A stretch of DNA of 64,000 bases. It comes from Simmondsia chinensis (lineage: Eukaryota; Streptophyta; Magnoliopsida; Caryophyllales; Simmondsiaceae). A program made the translations under genes and the position numbers. The notes under the pieces are model-generated. The model had not been told where the DNA came from. It was given only the letters and a program-made list of their open reading frames with translations, and searched no databases. This document shows, in pieces, positions 37,484-49,339 of this stretch (positions within the stretch are counted from its first letter, which is position 1; the number at the start of each line of letters is the position of its first letter). The DNA is taken from the NCBI GenBank assembly GCA_018398585.1, contig JAGTTD010000008.1:28635208-28699207 (forward strand), in the 5' to 3' direction.

Positions 37484-40440
37484 ATGGCAGAGGGAACATT
37501 GTCACAAGTTACCTTGAGAGAAATTGAGGAGTCCAATGATCGGCACCATACAGCATTGGAAAGGTCATTTAATGATCTCTGAGAAGAGCTTTGCGAGGTC
37601 GTTAATGGCATCTCAGTGCTAGTTGCTAGTCTCGCTCACCTGGTGAACAGTTAGGTCTAGCCGCCAGCTCCCGTATCCATGGTCCCGCTTTCTCCTCGAG
37701 CAAGTGATGCCGTAATGGTCTTTCCGGCCAATGCAAAAGGTAACTACCAAGCCCCAACTCGATTTTCTAAGATTGAAATTTCTAAATTTAGTGGTAGAGG
37801 GGTGGATGGTTGGTTGTATCACTGTGGAAGGTATTTTGTTATTAGTACAATGCTGGATGAGTTAAAAGTTATGCTGGCGAGTGTAGTGTTGGAAGGGGAT
37901 GCCCAAGAGTGGCATGATTCTTTTGAAGAATCATGGCCTCGTGATGTTGTCGTCCCTTGGGATGTTTACGCCCAATGAATCCGAGGTAAATTCGTGGAGT
38001 CAGCTGATAATTCCCTCATGGAGGTCATGAAACTCTGCCAAATGAAACGAGTTGGAAAACACTTTGGCAAATTTGAGTCGTTTGTGAATAAATGCGAATT
38101 GACGGAAGAATAAAAGGTTAGCTTACTGTTGGGGGGTTTTCGTGAGGACATTTCGGGAGGAATCCTCATATTTATGCCTCAAATGTTACATGATGCCGTA
38201 TTATTAGCTAAATTGCAAGAGCACAATTGTGCTTACCTTAAGAGGGTATCCGGCAAGAGTTCAATGAGATCATCGCCAATACTACCCTCGCCAAGTCCTC
38301 TGAGGGCCTTTCCCCGTGAATCCACCCCCTTGTCCTCCCTAGTGTCTATTGCCACTAACGGCTAGCACACCACAACCCCTGCTTCAAGGCCAGCTTAGCT
38401 TGACTCCAGCAGAGCGAGATAACTTCCGTACCCGTAATCTCTATTTCTATTGGCGTGACCATTTCATGCCAGGTCATCAATGCCCCGTGCACAATCATGC
38501 CAGGGTGTTTTGGCTAGAGGCAGATGAGGAAGACGCCTTACCTGATCCGATGATGCTGGACATTGATCCAGACCCAGACCCAGTTTCTGATACCCACATC
38601 TCTATACACGCATTAGAAAGGATTTCCCAATGCCAGATAATGCGGGTCATGGGCCAGTGTGATAAGTGCTCCCTCAGTATTTTGATTGATAGTGGCAGCA
38701 CACATAATTTCCTTGACGCCAATCTTGCATAGTTGTTGGGGTATTCCATTGATGTCGCCATTCGCCCCACGATCACGGTAGTAGACGGCAAGCAAATATT
38801 ATGTGCCGGTATCTGTAGCAATTTTTCTTGGTGGCTATTGGATGCACATTTTGATTCTGACATGCTTCTTATTCCCTTATCCGATTGTGACATGATTTTG
38901 GGAATTCAATGGCTACACACTCACGGTAACATTACTTGGGATTTTTCTGAGCTGTTAATGGAATTTACTATTCGCGGCGCCGATATACGCTTCGCCGTAT
39001 CAACTTTTCGCCCTTGAAGCCCATTACCGATAGCAAGCTATCTTCGCTTTTGACTACGCTTGCTTCTTTCTTCGCATTATCAGTCACCACTGCATCTGAC
39101 TCGTCTTGTCTGCTCTAGGTACAAATGGATCCGCCTAATCAGTAGATACCATCCGCTTTGCAAAAGCTTCTTATTGGCTATGATGATGTTTTTACCACTA
39201 AGGCAAAGCCTCCGCTATCTTGCCCATTCTTAAATCACAGGATTCCGTTGAAAGATGGCAGTAACCCCGTAAACCTCCGGCCTTGGCGCTATCCCTTTTT
39301 TCAAAAAGACATTATTGATTCTCTGATCAAGGAGATGTTGCAAGTTGGCATTATATAGAATGTCACCTCGCGTTTTACTTCACCAGTAGTACTCGTCAAG
39401 AAGAAGGACGGAACTTGGTGCCTCTGTGTTGACTGCAGGCCCTTAACAAAATGACCGTTAAGGATAAGTTCCCTATTCTAATTTTCGAAGAATTACTTGA
39501 AGAGTTGGAGGGCGCCTCATTCTTCCGTAAACTAGACCTCAAATTCGATTATTGGCAGATCCGTATAGCAAACGAGGATATTCCACGGACGACTTTCCAT
39601 ACACACTGCGGTCATTATGAATTTAATGTGATGCCTTCTGGATTGTCAAACGCTTCGTCTACCTTCCAAAGCTTAATGAATGACATCTTTCAGCCGTATC
39701 TCCGACAGCTCGTCCTTGTCTTTTTCGATGACATTCTCGTATATAGCAGTACATGGTCTTCTCATCTTTCTCATATCGGGAGAGTTCTAAGTGTCTTCCG
39801 TGCCAATTACCTAACTGCCAATTGTGCCAAGTGCATGTTTGGTACTTGCTGCATTTAATATCTGGGGCATTTTGTTTCCGGTGAAGGAGTCTCCACCGAT
39901 CCACGAGAAATCAAGGCAGTCGCCAATTGGCCGCGCCTCCAGACCTTAAAGCAAATTCACGAGTTTTTGGGCCTATCGGATTATTATCGCCAGTTTATTG
40001 CTTAGTATGACGTCATAGCTCAACCGGTAACCGATCTCCTTCGAAAGGACAACTTCCTCTAGACCTAGATGAAAAGAACGCCTTCAACCGCTTGAAAGGC
40101 GCCCTAACCACGACACTAGTGCTTGCTCTCCCCAACTTCGCCAAGACATTCATTATCGAAACGAATGCCTCTGGTACTAGAATTCGCGCCATCCTCATCC
40201 AAGAAGGCCGGCCTTTGGCTTTTATCAGTCATACTCTTGCTCCCCGTCATTGAGGAATGCCTGTTTACAAACGAGAGTTACTTGTCGTGGTCTTTGTCAA
40301 GGAAAGCCTCTGAATTGCTGCAACTTAAGTTTTAGCTCAGTGGGTTGGCCAGAGATGCCGCTGATGTTACTTGGGAGTACCTCCATGACTTCCAACTTCG
40401 CTTCCCTACCTTCGATCCTCAAGGACGAGGATCATCTCAA
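37484..40440 (+). pseudogene. Chromovirus gag-pol remnant lacking integrase
   Basis: ATG at 37484. Gag: 'FSKIEISKFSGRGVDGWL' at about 37766. The zinc-knuckle position (about 38440) has lost its first two cysteines (reads YFYW...H). Protease: 'LIDSGSTHNFLD' at about 38684. RT: 'FTSPVVLVKKKDGTW' at about 39372, active site FFDDILVYS at 39721-39747. RNase H: 'FIIETNASG' at about 40150, with Asn where Asp is usual. At about 40335 the sequence jumps to a chromodomain tail ('DVTWEYLHDFQLRFP' at about 40357). Many stops and frameshifts; not functional. Confidence 0.85.
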
Positions 40441-40451
40441 GGGGGTGGCAT

Positions 40452-40911
40452 TGATAAAAACTTAGCGCTGCAGCACCCGCCAAGTATCTGCTAAGTTGCC
40501 CTGTTTCAAACATTGCCTTGGCGCTTTCCTTGCTTCCACTTGGATCTCAACCGCCAAGCTTGCCGACAAGACCATCCGCATCTATTCTTCCAGCAGAGGG
40601 CGACACCCCCTGCTCACCACCTTTGCCACGTCACTAGTAGATATTTTACAAGATATTTTTAGATATTTTCACTATATATATTAAGGAGTTAGTTTGGGTT
40701 AGGCATGTGATTATTGTGTGCCTCCTTCTTCTCCCTCAAAACCCTATCTATGTCTTCTTCCCTTTCTTACATGTAAAAAGCTCTAGGTTTAGAGCTTACA
40801 CTATCAATATATATACAAATACATACAATGGGGCAGCCGTTATTGCTCTGTAGCCCCATATTTGCTTGTGATTCCCATTGATTGAGCTAGATTTCATCTA
40901 AGTTCGTATCA
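40452..40911 (+). repeat. 3' LTR of the chromovirus
   Basis: Begins TGATAAAAACTTAGCGC and ends GTATCA. It matches the 5' LTR throughout with scattered substitutions and small indels (460 against 449 bp). Confidence 0.92.
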
Positions 40912-40916
40912 ATATG

Positions 40917-41098
40917 CCTCGATTACGCTTGATTTCGTCTCTTTTCAACCTTTGTTTGCTATAATGCACTCCAAGCTTAAATGTACCTAGATTATAATAA
41001 ACCACACATGTAAAAGCTGAATATGTCATAGAAATGAGGAATAAAATATGTAAATATATGGCACATCGCCTGGTAAGCAAAAGTTTGACAATTTATCA
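40917..41098 (-). repeat. Displaced part of the minus-strand gypsy-type LTR
   Basis: Continuation after the TSD of the chromovirus. It ends near 'acaatttatca' (41098), inverse of a TGAT start. The edge is uncertain. Confidence 0.4.
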
Positions 41099-41260
41099 TA
41101 TGAGTATTTTGATATTTTAATGTATAAAATAAAGTATACTAAGGTTTAAAAGGTGTATCACTCGGGTACTAATGGTCCGATTTTTTATCAATTAGTTATC
41201 CTATTATTGAAATTCGATTTTTTTTTCTCAAAAATGCTAAAGCTGTATATATATATATAT

Positions 41261-41549
41261 AGTGGCGTTCTTATGAGACGGTGACAGCGTGAGAGGGCGA
41301 ATCCTGGCCCTCTATTGTAATGAACGGCCAAAATTTATTGAACACTAAAAAAAATATTTTACAGCCAAGATTTATTGAGTATTAAAAAAAAAATAATATC
41401 TTTCACTTATTCCTTCTTTCTTTCTGCCCCATGAAGAGGTATTGGCTATAAATTATTATTATTTTTTAATGTTCAACAAATCTTGGCCGTCCATTACAAT
41501 GGAGGGCTAGGATTCGCCCATCTCGCACTCTTATAAGAACGCCACCCTA
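41261..41549. mobile_element. MITE, copy 2 (about 289 bp, long inverted arms)
   Basis: Left end 'agtggcgttcttatgaga', right end 'cttataagaacgccaccct'. The arms pair over about 100 bases ('gcgaatcctggccctctatt' against 'gagggctaggattcgcc'). Same family and length as copy 1 at 22967. It sits in a TA microsatellite: (ta)n on both sides. Confidence 0.88.
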
Positions 41550-41827
41550 TATATATATATCGTCAAAGTTCGATGATATTTTGCCCAAAAATATTAAAAT
41601 GACACATAATTTCGGCTATATATGGATATCACATATCAATATCTGATGAATTTTATCCTAATCTGTTAAGTTTATGTTGAAAATATCATTGTAACTTGTA
41701 TATATTATTATAATTATGTAGTATATTAACAATTCCTACCTGTAATCTATGTAATCTTACAATGTCAATTCATCAATTTTTAGTATTGAGTACCAAAATA
41801 ATAATATACAGTTGAACCTCAAAGACA

Positions 41828-42068
41828 TATTGAAGAGGGTACCAACACGCCGTCACTGGATCCTATTAGAACTCCGAAGTTAAGTGTGTTTGGGTGAGAG
41901 CAGTATCAGGATGGGTGACCTCTTGGAAAGTCCTCACTCTTAGGTTGAGGGCATTCATAAACAACATCTCTTCAAGAGTAATACCCTAAAGGGGGAAGGC
42001 TGCATACATCCGGCCCCCCAGACCCTGCTTAGGCGGGAGCCCTTGGAGCATTGGGTATGTTACTTATA
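41828..42068 (+). mobile_element. 5S rRNA-headed SINE, copy 1
   Basis: The first about 115 bases (41838-41950) are a diverged 5S rRNA gene, including 'agaactccgaagttaag' (box A region) and 'aggatgggtgacc' (box C). The rest is a SINE-like tail containing 'ggctgcatacatccgg' and 'gggtatgttacttata'. A 14-bp target-site duplication with one mismatch flanks it: gaacctcaaagaca at 41814-41827 and gaacctcaaataca at 42069-42082. Ends, size and separate TSD argue against a genomic 5S gene or an LTR. Confidence 0.85.
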
Positions 42069-42082
42069 GAACCTCAAATACA

Positions 42083-43024
42083 TGCTTCTGCATGTATATT
42101 AAAATATTAAGCTACCTAAATATTAAATACTCATTCTATATTAATAATTTAAGTGACAAAATTCTGTATATTAATTTTTTACACTTAAGTAATCTGAAGT
42201 TTTAAAATTTTATCAGTCAGGTACCATTTTATCGAAAGTGATATATTGTAGTTAAAAAACTGCGAAAATGGAACATGATTCTGTTAATATATTAGTATTA
42301 TTATCTTCACTAGAAATGCTAACATAACATGTAATTTCGACAGTATTTAGGTAGGTTACATCAAAATTTGATGAATTTTATATCACAATTTGTTGAACCT
42401 TTTTTGTGAATATTAACATTACTATATATGCTATCGTTTTGTACAATATCAAAATCTCATGTACAAAATTGGTCAGATTCGTATAAAAACTCTTAAAATT
42501 TTGACGTAGAGTACCTAGGTGCTGTAGGATGACTTAACCATAGTTACTTTTGATTGTCATTTGTCGTGTATTCATTTAGTGTTCTTATTATTGCAGTAAT
42601 AAAGCGACTTATAGAGAATGATAATAACAAAGTTATCATGATAATAACAATTGTACTCTAATAATAACATTATCCTACTTATTTTTCTGTAATTTTGTTT
42701 GAATAATCTTTTAAATCTAAATATTTAATTTATTTCTTTTGAGTTCCAACACAAATTTGTTCTGGTTTATGTATCTCATTTTTCATTGTTGAGATTCCCT
42801 ATAAATAATCAAATCTCGGAATATTTGACCGATAATTTTTCTAATGTTTTTTGTTCCAATGCATACCGCGTGTATCCCTGAAAACCGAAAGGTAAACCTA
42901 AACTGCTAAACTAACTTCAGTTACAACTTCCCCCTCTCTCTCTCTCTCTCTCACACTTCTTTCTTATTAATAACCTTCTAGAGAGAGAGAGCTCAACCGA
43001 CTTCTAGAGAGAAAAAGTGACGTC
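42083..43024 (+). promoter_or_regulatory. Upstream region of the MYB gene
   Basis: AT-rich with no ORF. A TATA box (tataaata) lies at 42800-42807, about 220 bases before the start codon. A (CT)n tract at about 42934-42952 and a (GA)n tract at 42981-42991 fall in the presumed 5' UTR, a common setting in plants. The start codon is at 43025 in the context gacgtcATGGGG. Confidence 0.55.
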
Positions 43025-43313
43025 ATGGGGACCCACCTTACCCCTAATGGTGGGACCCACGATCAGGACCGCCATGACCATGACCATCATTATAAAGTGA
43101 AGGGATCCTGGACCCAACAAGAGGATGCTGCCCTGATCGAGCTGGTCAAACTCCATGGGCCTTGTAACTGGTCAACCATCAGCGACTCCATCCCGGGGCG
43201 GTCAGGCAAGTCGTGCCGCCTCCGGTGGTGTAATCAGCTCTGCCCCACCGTCCAGCACCGCCCCTTCTCCGCAACTGAAGATGACGTCATCCTCAAAGCC
43301 CACGCCGTTCACG
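43025..43313 (+). CDS. R2R3-MYB transcription factor, exon 1
   Basis: Exon 1 encodes residues 1-96 plus the first base of codon 97. A His/Asp-rich lead (residues 10-24) precedes repeat R2 (about 26-74), with Trp at 29, 49 and 68 in the canonical spacing and the motif 'GRSGKSCRLRW'. R3 begins 'HRPFSATEDD' with Phe81 replacing the first Trp, as is normal in plant R3. The donor site is cacg|gtaatg at 43314. Similarity to subgroup 22-type proteins (AtMYB44/70/73/77 group) is by motif ('HRPFSATEDD...[12 protein letters not shown]...[12 protein letters not shown]'). The product should be a nuclear DNA-binding regulator; targets are unknown. Confidence 0.88.
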
Positions 43314-44428
43314 GTAATGTTAACTATTTTTCGAAAGCTTTTGTGTCGGATTGGAAACTTCAATGAGCGTATCTCTCTTTTCTGTTAAAGTTACGGTATT
43401 TAAGTTTGAAGGAATGACATTTCCAGTATTTAGAATACAAGAAAAATACGAAAAAAAACAAATATTTGAATGGAAAATTTTATAAATTTATAATGGATCT
43501 TGAAGAAAATTATTTTTCTTTTGAAATAGATAGGAAAATTAAAAAATCATGAATATCAACTCAAACGATGTATGCATTCGGTATATCATAAGTATAAACT
43601 AGATAGGGTAATATCATTTAAATACCTCATTGATATGTGCTCAAAAAAGAAAAAAAAAACACCTTATCAATATAATCCTTATACTTCGAAGGGTACCCAA
43701 GTGTCGTTAAAATTTGGTTTAGGTACCACGTTGAGATTTCGAGACACCTTAGACTTTCATAACTTTTATTTTTTTAGCTACCATCATACAACTCTATTAA
43801 GGTTCCGTTAGTTTATGCTAACATACACTTAAAATATATATATATATATGTAAAACTGAATTTCCATTTACATTAAATTTAAATCTTAAAATTTCAAAAG
43901 TACATTTTTTTTTTGTCATCATTTTTTGAAAAATATTTAAATCTTTTAAAATATTTTAAAAATCTAAAAATTTTGTAAATGTTTAAAAAATATATTAAAT
44001 ATTTCAAAAGTATTTAATATATATTTAAAATATATTCATATAGTTTAAAAATATCAATATACTAAAAATATATATTATTTAGAAAATATTTTGTATTTTT
44101 AATATTTATAGTTTTTAAATATCTAAGCTATTTTAAAATTTTGAATTTTTTAAAATATTTACATATTTTAAATATTTAAGCTATTTAAAAAATTTTTGAA
44201 ATATTTACATATGTTCAAAAATTTTAAATTATGTTTAATATAAATGATAAGTGTATTTAAGGAAGCACTAACAATGCAATGGGGATGATACTCGAAAAAA
44301 AAATCACCAAAGTTTAACATTTCCAAACCTCTAGACGCCTAAAAAATGCATAATAAAATCTGAAGATATTTGAACCAATTTTCTTTAAAATTTTAGACCT
44401 TAGTGTACCTCAGGATACCTAAACAGTA

Positions 44429-44669
44429 CCAAAGAGGGTACCTACACGCCGTCATCGGATCCCATTAGAACTCCGAAGTTAAGCGTGCTTGGACGAGAGC
44501 AGTACCAGGATGGGTGATCTTCTGGGAAGTCCTCACCCTCAGGTTGGGGCAACTCGGAAATAGCCTCTCTTCAGGGGTAATACCCTGAAGGGGGAAGGCT
44601 GCGTACATCCGTCCCCCCAGGACCCTGCTTAGGCAGGAGCCCTTGATACACTAGGTATGTTGCTTATAG
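44429..44669 (+). mobile_element. 5S rRNA-headed SINE, copy 2
   Basis: The better-preserved copy. The 5S part (about 44436-44548) keeps box A 'agttaagcgtgcttgg' (44477-44492), an intermediate element 'gagagcagtacc' and box C 'aggatgggtgat' (44507-44518). The tail has 'aaggctgcgtacatccg' and 'ctaggtatgttgcttata'. TSD with one mismatch: ctaaacagta (44419-44428) and ctaaatagta (44670-44679). It is the same length as copy 1 (241 bp) but has an unrelated target site, so the two are independent insertions. Confidence 0.87.
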
Positions 44670-45812
44670 CTAAATAGTAAATTCCCAAACATTATCAAGA
44701 TAGATTATCAGAAAAGTTCACAAAGGCCAAATGATACCACGAAAATATATTTTATTAGGTTAGACAATAGTTGTTTTTTTTTTTTTCCCGCTTAATTTCT
44801 TCCAACCAAACAAAGGAAAAAATATCGATTATTTTTCTTGACTTTCAAACAAGGGGAAAATAAATCATTTTCTTTTATTTTCTTTCCCTTCAACTTTTTT
44901 TTTTGCCTCATGTCTTTCTTAATTCCAAACGGACTATAAGGAAAACTAAAATCCTACTGCAGTTTGGGAAAGCCAGTTTTGAAGTAGTTCTAAGGATTTT
45001 GTGACTATTGTGGGGTATATAAAACCTAAAAAATGGAGATAATTGAGGTAGGACAAGTGCACCCAAATACCTAAGGATGTGTGTCAAACCACTAAGGATA
45101 AGCACACATAATCGTATCTACTCTGATCACCATGGCCTACCACCAATATGGATACAAACTAAACCACCACCACAAAGGATACAAGCCAATAAACCACCAC
45201 ACAAGGCAAAACCAAGTGACATAGGTTTAAAAAGAAAGTCCTCGGTTTGTATTTACTTCATTCAACTTGAAGAGAATTACAAGTATCATGGCTAGTATTT
45301 ATAGCCAGCAAACTGAACATTACAAAATGTAAAATAATGGGCTTGATTACGTAGTATAATCAAAAGTAATCAAAACTTAGGTTAAGGGGGAAAAGTGTAT
45401 GGCTGAAATGGTGCCCAAGTAGCAGCCCAGGTGTTTAGGGAGCAAAAAGAACACTAGCTTTGAAAATGGTCGAATGAGATGCCTCCCTAGGAGCTGCTTG
45501 CTTGGTGATCCAGGAAAGCATCAATAGGGCTGCTTGCTTTTCCTGATATATATTAATTTGAGGCACTAACTTGGCAGCTTGCTAAAAGAATTGCTTGTTT
45601 ATTCAAAAAGGGCAAATCTAGTTCTTAGTGGCTGCTCACTAGGATTAAGTCAAGTGAAAGCTTTTTCTACATGTCATCCTTCCATGCCTCCATGGCTGCC
45701 AAGCCATCTCGTCAAGTCAGCAGGTTTGCCACGCCACCTCTCTCACCCTGTTGCTGAATTTCTTCTCTTGGAAAATTAGATACAATTTGAGCTAAATCTA
45801 CATCAAGTTTTA
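44670..45812. other. Intron DNA, nothing recognised
   Basis: Short ORFs only. The block 45060-45800 is less AT-rich and may be old transposon DNA, but no family is recognisable. Confidence 0.35.
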
Positions 45813-47974
45813 GGCTCCGTTGGTAGGAAAAAAATTTAGATTATAGGAATAAATTGTCCTCATTTTCGTAATTTATCACGCATTTGTTGATGGAAAAGGT
45901 CTGGGTGGGAAATGACTTCCCTTGTAAAATTAGGGGAAGTCATGATTCCATGTGACGCAAAAACCTTCGCAATACTGATTGTGCAGATTTGGACCTAATA
46001 GAAGCGAACCTAATTGGAACATAAACCATTATAACATTAGACAAGAATTAGCCGAATAATCAAACAAAGCCGAGATGTTACTTTGTCATTGTTTCAACAA
46101 AACAATTTTTGTCATCTTGAATTGACATATGATATTATATAAAGAAGTTATAAATTAGATATTAGAGATTTGAAATTTTACTATATAGGTAGGTATCTTG
46201 ATGTTTTAGTTATAATGATGTACCCTGAAGTTTAAAGGTTTCCCACTACCCCAAAGTCGAAAAATTTTATGAATCATGTATCTTTTGCCAAAAGTTGGGA
46301 GATTTTAAATAAAAATTGTTAATGGGAAACATGAGTTCAATAATGTATCTGTGTGCTTATGTGTGTGCGTGCGGGCACATGTTTGTGTGAGGTGATACAT
46401 GATCAAATTTTAGAGTACCTGCAAATTAATTTTTTTATTTTATATAGCTTTGATATTCAATTTTGTTTTTGTTACTTCTCATACATGTTAGATTGCTACT
46501 TATGTTATTTTATAATAAGATGTAAGATGAATAGTAAAAAAAAATATTCTTTTAAACCATACAAGAAAACACCATAACATGGAAGCATGTTTTCTTTTGA
46601 AACAAATGAAAGAAAACCTCGATTACATTTTGATTTTTTGAACGAAAACAAACTTATAGAATCTATTTTTCTCCCTAAACAAGTAGAGCCTAGAATCAAT
46701 TTTCTCCATAAATATACATAGCCTTCAAGGTGGTTTTTTGGTTAAAAAAAAGCGCTTCTTGTGGTGTATGAGAATGTGAGTTAGTTTCTTCAGTTTAATG
46801 TTGATAAGCAAAGCAGATTGAGATATGCAGGGGACACAATAGTATATATATACTGATATCTAGCCTCATTTGTTTAGAGGGAAAAATAAATTTTAGGAAT
46901 TAATTTTTTAAAAAAAAATTTCAAGGAAAATTAAATACTGATTGAGCTTTTTTATTATCTGTTTTGAAGGAAAAATTCCTTCCATATTGTAATTTGTTTT
47001 GTATAGTTTTTAAAAAAATATTTTTCACCAATCATCTTACATTTGACTATAAAACAATATAAGTAGTAATACAACATATATCAGAAGTAATAGAAAAATA
47101 AAATTAACTATATAGTTATATAAAATAGGAAAAGTATCTCTTACATACCCTAAACTTTGAGTACTTATCACCTAAGTACCATGTCATTTTACGATAAGAC
47201 AATAAGACATGAAATTTAATCATCTAAATATATCCTATGTCAAAATTTGGTAAATTATTGTTAAAATTTGGCTAATTTCCGAAAAAACACTAATATAAGG
47301 ACTATAACCAAATATACATGTTATGTCAGTTGTTTTACAAACGATTGGCCATGTTCTAACATAAATTTCATATATATTATCAAAATAATGTGTCAAGTGA
47401 GTATTTTCTGACAATAAGAATCATTTCATTATGATAGAGGATATGTATATGTTATTCATTTCATGTTCCATGTGAATAATTTTCATTTAGAATCAATCAA
47501 GTTTTGGCAAATGATACTTTATTCTTAAAAATCTTAAACTTCAAGGTACTTGGGTGATAAAACTTTAGCACTTCATGGTACATCATTGTATACTATTAAA
47601 ATATTAAGATACCTATGTAATAAAGTCTCACATCTTGGGTACCTACTCAGTGACTTCCCAAATGTAATAGTATGTAGCAATTCAAAATGATAAAAATCGT
47701 TATGTTGAAACAATGAAAAGTAACATCCTGGTTCCGCTTGATTATTTAGTCCAATTCTAGTCCATTATTATGACATTAAAAAGTTTATGTTCCAATCTAA
47801 TTCATTTTGGCTCAATCCAGATCCGCATATTATGGCTTCCCCATTATAAAAAAGAAGTCATTTTTCACCTTCTTTTCTACCAGAAAATCTTTTCTCTCAC
47901 CGTATGTGTGACAAATAATGGAAAAGATGACACTAATTCCTAAAATTTACTTTTCCTTCTAAACAAATTGAGCC
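45813..47974. mobile_element. Foldback-type element with arms of about 480 bp
   Basis: The left arm (about 45813-46295) starts 'ggctccgttggtaggaaa'. The right arm (about 47505-47974) ends 'aaacaaattgagcc', its inverse. Along the arms, 'ggaacataaac' (left) pairs with 'gttcca' phrases (right), the 'gatgttactttgtcattgtt' region pairs with 'aacaatgaaaagtaacatc', and 'gatgtaccctgaag' pairs with 'cttcatggtacatc'. The spacer is 1.2 kb. A second, similar terminus inside (46863, 'gcctcatttgtttagaggg') points to a nested relative. TSD: the outer left flank (tta) does not match the right flank (cta or taa); the nested end shows cta on both sides. No coding capacity; class not assigned, possibly PIF/Harbinger-like. 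Confidence 0.6.
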
Positions 47975-48033
47975 CTAATGGTATGTTTTCATTCAAGTAT
48001 GATAATTACAAGCAACTATAGAAGTGAAAAGGG

Positions 48034-48066
<33 letters not shown>

Positions 48067-49339
48067 GGGGGGAGAGACGAGATAAAAAGAGAAACTTTTT
48101 CATGCCTTACTCTTTTCTCTAAAGGTCTTATTCATAGAATGCTAAATTACTCCAGAATGAATCCTACCATTTCCTATGTTACCCTTTAACTTCGTATCTA
48201 ATTGGTGCGCATAAGGTCCTTTGGTTTCATTTTTATCAAATTGTGGGTTAAAGATAACAAGGGGTTTCCCCTTGTTGCCTGGAATAAAGGATTGTATGAT
48301 AGAGGGAGAATTAGTATCTATAAATTAATTTTTCTCTTTTCTATTGCTTGACGTATATTCCTTAATCGAAAAATATTTTTCTTCGAAAATGCTTTTCCAT
48401 ACAATGGATGGAGTATGAATTCCCTAGTAAAATAGTAGAAGCCATCCTTCCAAGAATTGCTTGGAAAAGAATTGGCTTAAGAATGATAATCAAGTTCGAC
48501 CTTGAATGAATTATTTTGTTTGATTCGATTTTTGGTCTTGACTGATGTCCTATATATTTTAAATATTTTTATTGTTTCATAGTTGAATCGAGTTAGGGAG
48601 AACTTTGACCCAACAAAAAAAAAAGAGTTAGGATGAAGATCAATAAGAATTTGGATCAAGGATCAAGGACCAAAGTTTATCATAATCAATTTGGTTCGGT
48701 TATAAACTAAATGGCTAGGTTCAATTCGATTTTACAATTTGGGCTAGCACCGGTCTTCTATATGAAATTTTGATTTCTTTGTTAGCTTGGAAGTCACACT
48801 GTATTGAATTAATGGAGGTGCTTATGAAGCCGGACCATACTAAACTAAATAACTGAAGAATAAATTTATGATACATATTTGTTCTAGTCCTAGACCAAAT
48901 TTAATTGGTCACGTCCATGCTTTATCTAGAACCGATATTTATCATATTTAAAAGGTTAAGTACACTAACTCTATTTTGAAACCGAACAAACAAAAAAATA
49001 AAGTTAAAATCACGAATAAAGATAGGACCTAATAATGAATATCACCATGTTGGAAAACTAAGGAACATAATTTACAATATAACTAAGGAATAACGTGTTG
49101 AGTATTATGGCCAGGGAGTAACATGTTGAATACTAAAACTAGGACTTAACATTACTCAAACTAAACACCCGAAAACTATCAAAAGATTTTTTTTTCCTTG
49201 GAAAAAAAAAAAAGCTTCTCTACAGCCAAATGGAGCCAAGATGCTATGTTATCATTGTTTAGCAAAACAAATTTATCATTCTGAATTATAAATAATGATT
49301 ATATATAGCTTGGAAAGTTAATTTTATTTTTTTTAATTT
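47975..49339. other. Intron DNA with fragments related to the foldback element
   Basis: Pieces at about 48290-48470 and 49200-49310 ('aagatgctatgttatcattg', 'caaatttatcattctgaatt') resemble the foldback arms. No gene seen. Confidence 0.4.
48035..48065 (+). repeat. Run of 31 consecutive G
   Basis: An uninterrupted G homopolymer followed by 'aggggggag'. It could form a G-quadruplex, but length errors are likely in such a tract. Confidence 0.8.

Larger units (their letters stand above)
36973..40911 (+). mobile_element. Ty3-gypsy chromovirus with deleted integrase, 3.9 kb
   Basis: LTRs 36973-37421 and 40452-40911, both TGATA...GTATCA, flanked by a perfect TSD (atatg at 36968-36972 and 40912-40916). 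The primer site TGGTATCAGAGC (initiator-Met tRNA type) is at 37424-37435. Order inside: gag, protease, RT, RNase H, then directly the tail of a chromodomain; no integrase. It is inserted in the minus-strand gypsy-type LTR. Confidence 0.93.

Noticed and set aside
41838..41950. Genuine 5S rRNA gene
   Set aside because: Diverged from the plant 5S sequence, single copy, flanked by a SINE tail and a target-site duplication instead of a tandem spacer.
41828..44669. Cassandra-type LTR pair made of the two 5S-bearing repeats
   Set aside because: Each copy has its own, different TSD and neither has TG...CA ends; the MYB promoter and exon 1 lie between them.
46863..47974. Stand-alone 1.1 kb element bounded by 45-bp inverted ends with a cta duplication
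   Set aside because: The right end pairs over a much longer distance with the outer left arm at 45813, so the inner end is better read as a nested relative; kept only as a note.
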